DNA of 24,222 nt from JAFALX01 sp050734185 (GTDB lineage: Bacteria > Chloroflexota > Dormibacteria > Aeolococcales > Aeolococcaceae): assembly GCA_050734185.1 (NCBI GenBank), contig JBOHUE010000001.1, positions 1 through 24,222 of the forward strand, in the 5' to 3' direction. The notes beneath the pieces were generated by a model. That model was given only the letters and a program-made list of their open reading frames with translations. It had not been told where the DNA came from and did not search any database. A program made the position numbers and the translations under genes. Shown here piece by piece: positions 21,515-24,222 of the stretch (positions are counted from its first letter, which is position 1; each line of letters begins with the position of its first letter).

Positions 21515-22203
21515 TGACGCGAGGTGCCCCCGTCGTTGCGGGCGTCGACCCAGTGCGCTCCGTCGTCGCGGTGCTCCCGTTTCCAGATGGGTACCGATTC
21601 CTTGACCATGTCGATCGCCGCGGTACAGGCCGCGAGCGCCGCCGCACGGTGCGGCCCGGCGACCGCGATCACGATGCTCGGTTCACCGACCGCGAGCGAA
21701 CCGGTGCGCTGCATGATCCGGATCCGCGAGATGCCGCCACCTTCTACCAGAACTGCGGCGATGCGGCGCGTCTCGGACTCCGCCATCGGGGCGTACGCCT
21801 CGTACTCGACGTGGGTGACGTGATGGCCGTCGCTGTGGTCGCGCACCCGGCCGATGAACACGGCGACCGCGCCGTCGGCGTCGCCGGCGATGTCCGTCGC
21901 CGCGGCGACGTCGATGGGGGAGGCGGTGAGCGCGACCTCCACGCGATCATCCACCGCGGCGCCGCTGCCCCCGGCCACTGGCGGCAGGAACGCGACGATG
22001 TCGCCGGCTGACACCGGCGCGTCCCACGCGCAGTACTCGAGGTTGCGCGCAGCGCGCACGCCGTCGGGAACCGCGCCGAGCCCGTGCGTGCGGGCGACGC
22101 TCTCCCACACGGCCGCGACGGTGTCACCGGTGGCGTGCAGCTCGGGGATGCCGATGCGCTCGCGCAGCGGTCCGAAGACGAGCACCGTGATGTCGCCGCC
22201 CAT
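21511..22203 (-). CDS. moaX: MoaD-MoaE fusion (molybdopterin synthase, MoaX-like)
   Basis: Both subunits of molybdopterin synthase in one 230-residue chain. Residues 1-79 are MoaD, a ubiquitin-fold sulfur carrier ending FLPPVAGG (G78-G79). Residues about 87-230 are MoaE with FIGRVRD (116-122), HVEYEAY (131-137), QRTGSLAVGE (165-174) and catalytic lysines K201 and K208 in KESVPIWKRE. MoaD needs its diglycine free at the C-terminus to carry sulfur, yet here Ser80 follows directly. In Mycobacterium tuberculosis MoaX a fused precursor is reported to be cut after the diglycine; the same is inferred here. Six bases separate it from the upstream moaA stop, and its own stop overlaps the moaC ATG. Confidence 0.94.
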   Translation of the reverse strand: MGGDITVLVFGPLRERIGIPELHATGDTVAAVWESVARTHGLGAVPDGVRAARNLEYCAWDAPVSAGDIVAFLPPVAGGSGAAVDDRVEVALTASPIDVAAATDIAGDADGAVAVFIGRVRDHSDGHHVTHVEYEAYAPMAESETRRIAAVLVEGGGISRIRIMQRTGSLAVGEPSIVIAVAGPHRAAALAACTAAIDMVKESVPIWKREHRDDGAHWVDARNDGGTSRQ

Positions 22204-22209
22204 GCGCCG

Positions 22210-23238
22210 TCAGCCGCCGATGTACGACATCTCGACGCGAGGCGCCGGCGTCGTCGCCGAGGCTCGCAGCTCCGAGTAGCGGTCGTCGCGCGCACTCCAG
22301 CGTTCGGCGATCAGCGTGCGCAGCTCGGAGTCCGTCGCGCCGGAGCGCAGCGGTGTCCGAAGGTCCAGCCCGTCTGCCGCGAACAGGCAGGTGAACAGGC
22401 GGCCGTCGACGCTGAGCCGTGCCCGGGTGCAGTCGCCGCAGAACGGCCGGCTCACCGACGTGATCACGCCGACCTCCCCGTCGTCGTCGAACCGGTGGTA
22501 CCGCGCGACAGCGGCCGGCGCCCCCGGCTCGGCGACGAGACGGTGGACCGCCCCGATGCGCGCCAGGATCTCGTCGCCGCTGACGACGTCCTGCAGACGC
22601 CAGCCGTTCGAGGTGCCCACATCCATGTACTCGATGAAACGCACGGTCAGGCGCTCGCGGCGCGCAAAGTCCACGAGCTCGAGCAGCCCCGAGTCGTTGA
22701 CGCCGCGGCGCACCACACAGTTGAGCTTGACCGGTTCCAGCCCCGCGCGCTGCGCGGCTCTGATGCCGGCGAGCACGCGCTCGAGCGGGACGTTGACGTC
22801 GCTCATGGCGGCGAACATCTCCGGGTGCAGGGAGTCCAGGCTCACGGTGACGCGGTGCAGGCCCGCGCGCCGCAGCGCCTCCGCGCGTCGCTCGAGCAGG
22901 GCGCCGTTTGTGGTCAGCGCCACGTCGGCGATGCCCAGCGCGGCGATACCGGCGACGATCGACTCGAGATCACGGCGGAGCAGCGGCTCGCCACCGGTGA
23001 GCCGTACCTTGGTGGCGCCGAGCGACACGAACACGCGCGTCAGGCGTGTGGTCTCGTCGACCGAGAGTGCGCCGGCGCCCGCCACGAACCGATGGCCGGG
23101 GCCGAAGTGGCTTCGCGGCATGCAGTACGGGCAGCGGAAGTTGCAGCGATCTGTGACCGAAACTCGCAGATCTCGGAGGGCCCTGCCGAGGGCGTCGGAG
23201 ACGCTCGGCAGAACCGATTCCGCCGTTGCGAAAGTCAT
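22210..23238 (-). CDS. moaA: GTP 3',8-cyclase (radical SAM)
   Basis: First step of molybdenum cofactor synthesis, cyclising GTP with two Fe-S clusters; 342 residues. The radical SAM cluster cysteines are C32, C36 and C39 (DRCNFRCPYCMP). The SAM-binding TGGEPLLRRDL (81-91) and SLDS (133-136) follow. The C-terminal cluster cysteines C267, C270 and C284 (FCGDCTRARLSVDGRLFTC) bind the GTP-site cluster, and the chain ends in the conserved diglycine G341-G342, needed for activity in the family. All key residues are present. Its ATG overlaps the moeA stop (ATGA); moaX follows after six bases. Confidence 0.97.
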   Translation of the reverse strand: MTFATAESVLPSVSDALGRALRDLRVSVTDRCNFRCPYCMPRSHFGPGHRFVAGAGALSVDETTRLTRVFVSLGATKVRLTGGEPLLRRDLESIVAGIAALGIADVALTTNGALLERRAEALRRAGLHRVTVSLDSLHPEMFAAMSDVNVPLERVLAGIRAAQRAGLEPVKLNCVVRRGVNDSGLLELVDFARRERLTVRFIEYMDVGTSNGWRLQDVVSGDEILARIGAVHRLVAEPGAPAAVARYHRFDDDGEVGVITSVSRPFCGDCTRARLSVDGRLFTCLFAADGLDLRTPLRSGATDSELRTLIAERWSARDDRYSELRASATTPAPRVEMSYIGG

Positions 23239-24222
23239 CGCAGGGGGATCGCCTCGACGACGGCGCCCTGCGGCACTGACGCGGGCTCGGCGGGGAGAGC
23301 GAGCAGCACATCGGCGGCGGCGAGCGCCGTGAGCATGTGCGAGCCCTGGCCGCCGCTCGACAGCGCCACGGGGAGGTCGCCGGCGGAGTCAACGAGACGA
23401 GCGCGCGCAAACGTCTCGAGTCCGGGCGGTTTGCTCATCGTCTGTCCGAGGCGTACGCGCAGCCGGCGTCGCTGCGGATCGCGTGCGCCCTGCATGTGCA
23501 GGAGCGCGGGCCGGACGAAGAGCTCGAAGGTGACCGAGCTGCTCACGGGATTGCCGGGGAGCCCGACGAAGGGGACGCGGCCGATACGGCCGACGAGCAG
23601 TGGCTTGCCCGGTCGCATTGCCACCCGCCACAGCGCGATCTCGCCAATTGCGGCAAGAACTTCTCGCACGTGGTCGTGGTCACCGACGCTGACGCCGGCG
23701 CAGCTCACGACCATGTCCGCCGAGCCGGCCGCGCCGCTCAGCGCGTGCCGGAGCGCGTCCGGGCTGTCCGGCACGATCCCACAGAGCACTGGATCGGCTC
23801 CCGCATCACGGGCCGCACCGGCGAGCATCGGCGAGATGGCGTCGTTCACCTCCGAGGCGGCGAGGTCGGCGCCCGGTGGCCGCACCTCGTCCCCGGTGGC
23901 GAGGATCGCAACGCGCGGCCGCAATCCGACGGACAACGACCCGACGCCTGCAGCCGCGGCCACCGCGACATCCGCCGGGGTGAGGCGGACACCCGCGTCC
24001 AGCACGACGGTGCCTGCTGCGACCTCCTCACCGCGGCGGCGTACGTGGGTGCCGTCCGGCGAAGCCACAGTGACGAGCACCTCAGCGCCGTCGCGCCGCG
24101 TGTCCTCCTGGCGCACGACGGTGTCTGCGCCCTGCGGGAGCATCGCCCCGGTGAGGATGCGCGTCGCCGTGCCCGCGGCCAGCGGCTCGGGTGTGCCGCC
24201 CGCGGCCACCTGACCCCTGACC
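23235..24222 (-). CDS. moeA: Molybdopterin molybdenumtransferase, N-terminal part outside window
   Basis: Inserts molybdate into adenylylated molybdopterin, last step of cofactor synthesis. About 328 residues are visible; the frame is open through the right edge (…VRGQVAAGGTPEP), so the N-terminal start lies outside and the GTG at 24209 is internal. Seen: AAGTATRILTGAMLPQGAD with TVVRQED (central domains), RPRVAILATGDEVRPPG, DMVVSCAGVSVGDHDHV (the MogA-like molybdopterin-binding domain III), MRPGKPLLVGRIG and FVGLPGNPVSSSVTF, then a C-terminal beta-barrel domain IV ending EAIPLR. First visible gene of the coupled moeA-moaA-moaX-moaC operon. Confidence 0.95.
   Translation of the reverse strand, partial: VRGQVAAGGTPEPLAAGTATRILTGAMLPQGADTVVRQEDTRRDGAEVLVTVASPDGTHVRRRGEEVAAGTVVLDAGVRLTPADVAVAAAAGVGSLSVGLRPRVAILATGDEVRPPGADLAASEVNDAISPMLAGAARDAGADPVLCGIVPDSPDALRHALSGAAGSADMVVSCAGVSVGDHDHVREVLAAIGEIALWRVAMRPGKPLLVGRIGRVPFVGLPGNPVSSSVTFELFVRPALLHMQGARDPQRRRLRVRLGQTMSKPPGLETFARARLVDSAGDLPVALSSGGQGSHMLTALAAADVLLALPAEPASVPQGAVVEAIPLR

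Overview
The window is GC-rich (about 70% by eye), almost fully coding, with GTG starts and very short intergenic gaps. The gene set (two DUF3048 lipoproteins, a MoaD-MoaE fusion, a geranylgeranyl-reductase-like flavoprotein, a DUF2079 membrane protein and a PcsB-like CHAP hydrolase) fits an uncultured high-GC Terrabacteria lineage, Chloroflexota/Dormibacterota-like or possibly Actinomycetota. That placement is inference: there is no rRNA or other phylogenetic marker here. I saw no tRNA, rRNA, insertion sequence, phage gene or CRISPR array, and no gene-free stretch longer than 300 bases.

Layout. (1) 1-6651, minus strand: a six-gene, tightly coupled operon read mtnP -> GT2 glycosyltransferase -> DUF2064-DUF2079 fusion -> dTDP-rhamnose 4-epimerase-like SDR -> ABC ATPase -> FtsX-like permease (runs off the left edge). 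The middle genes look like cell-envelope glycan synthesis. (2) 6843-9589, plus: an alpha/beta hydrolase with a roughly 465-residue Pro/Ala/Glu-rich tail carrying five separated copies of a RLRAAGF-type motif, followed by a rhodanese. (3) 9595-12886: metal homeostasis. A Fur-family regulator is divergent from a NiCoT nickel/cobalt permease, with a Nur-box-like palindrome between them; a DUF318 permease fused to a YHS domain is coupled to a CsoR repressor, with a CsoR-type palindrome over the promoter. (4) 12975-16355, plus: a geranylgeranyl reductase-family flavoprotein and two tandem paralogous DUF3048 lipoproteins. (5) 16378-17463, minus: a secreted coiled-coil/CHAP peptidoglycan hydrolase. 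(6) 17617-20397: acetate kinase, convergent with an UPF0104-type membrane protein plus a Sco1/SenC lipoprotein. (7) 20508-24222: molybdenum cofactor synthesis, with mogA on plus and moeA(partial)-moaA-moaX-moaC on minus.

The least explained element is the hydrolase with the repeated motif tail: the five motifs are conserved as protein but use different codons, which suggests selection on a short binding element rather than recent DNA duplication. Other points of interest are the DUF2064-DUF2079 fusion, the Nur-like and CsoR-like operators beside the expected regulators, the diglycine-serine junction in the MoaD-MoaE fusion, and several genes whose -10 box lies 6-7 bases before the start codon, suggesting leaderless mRNAs.
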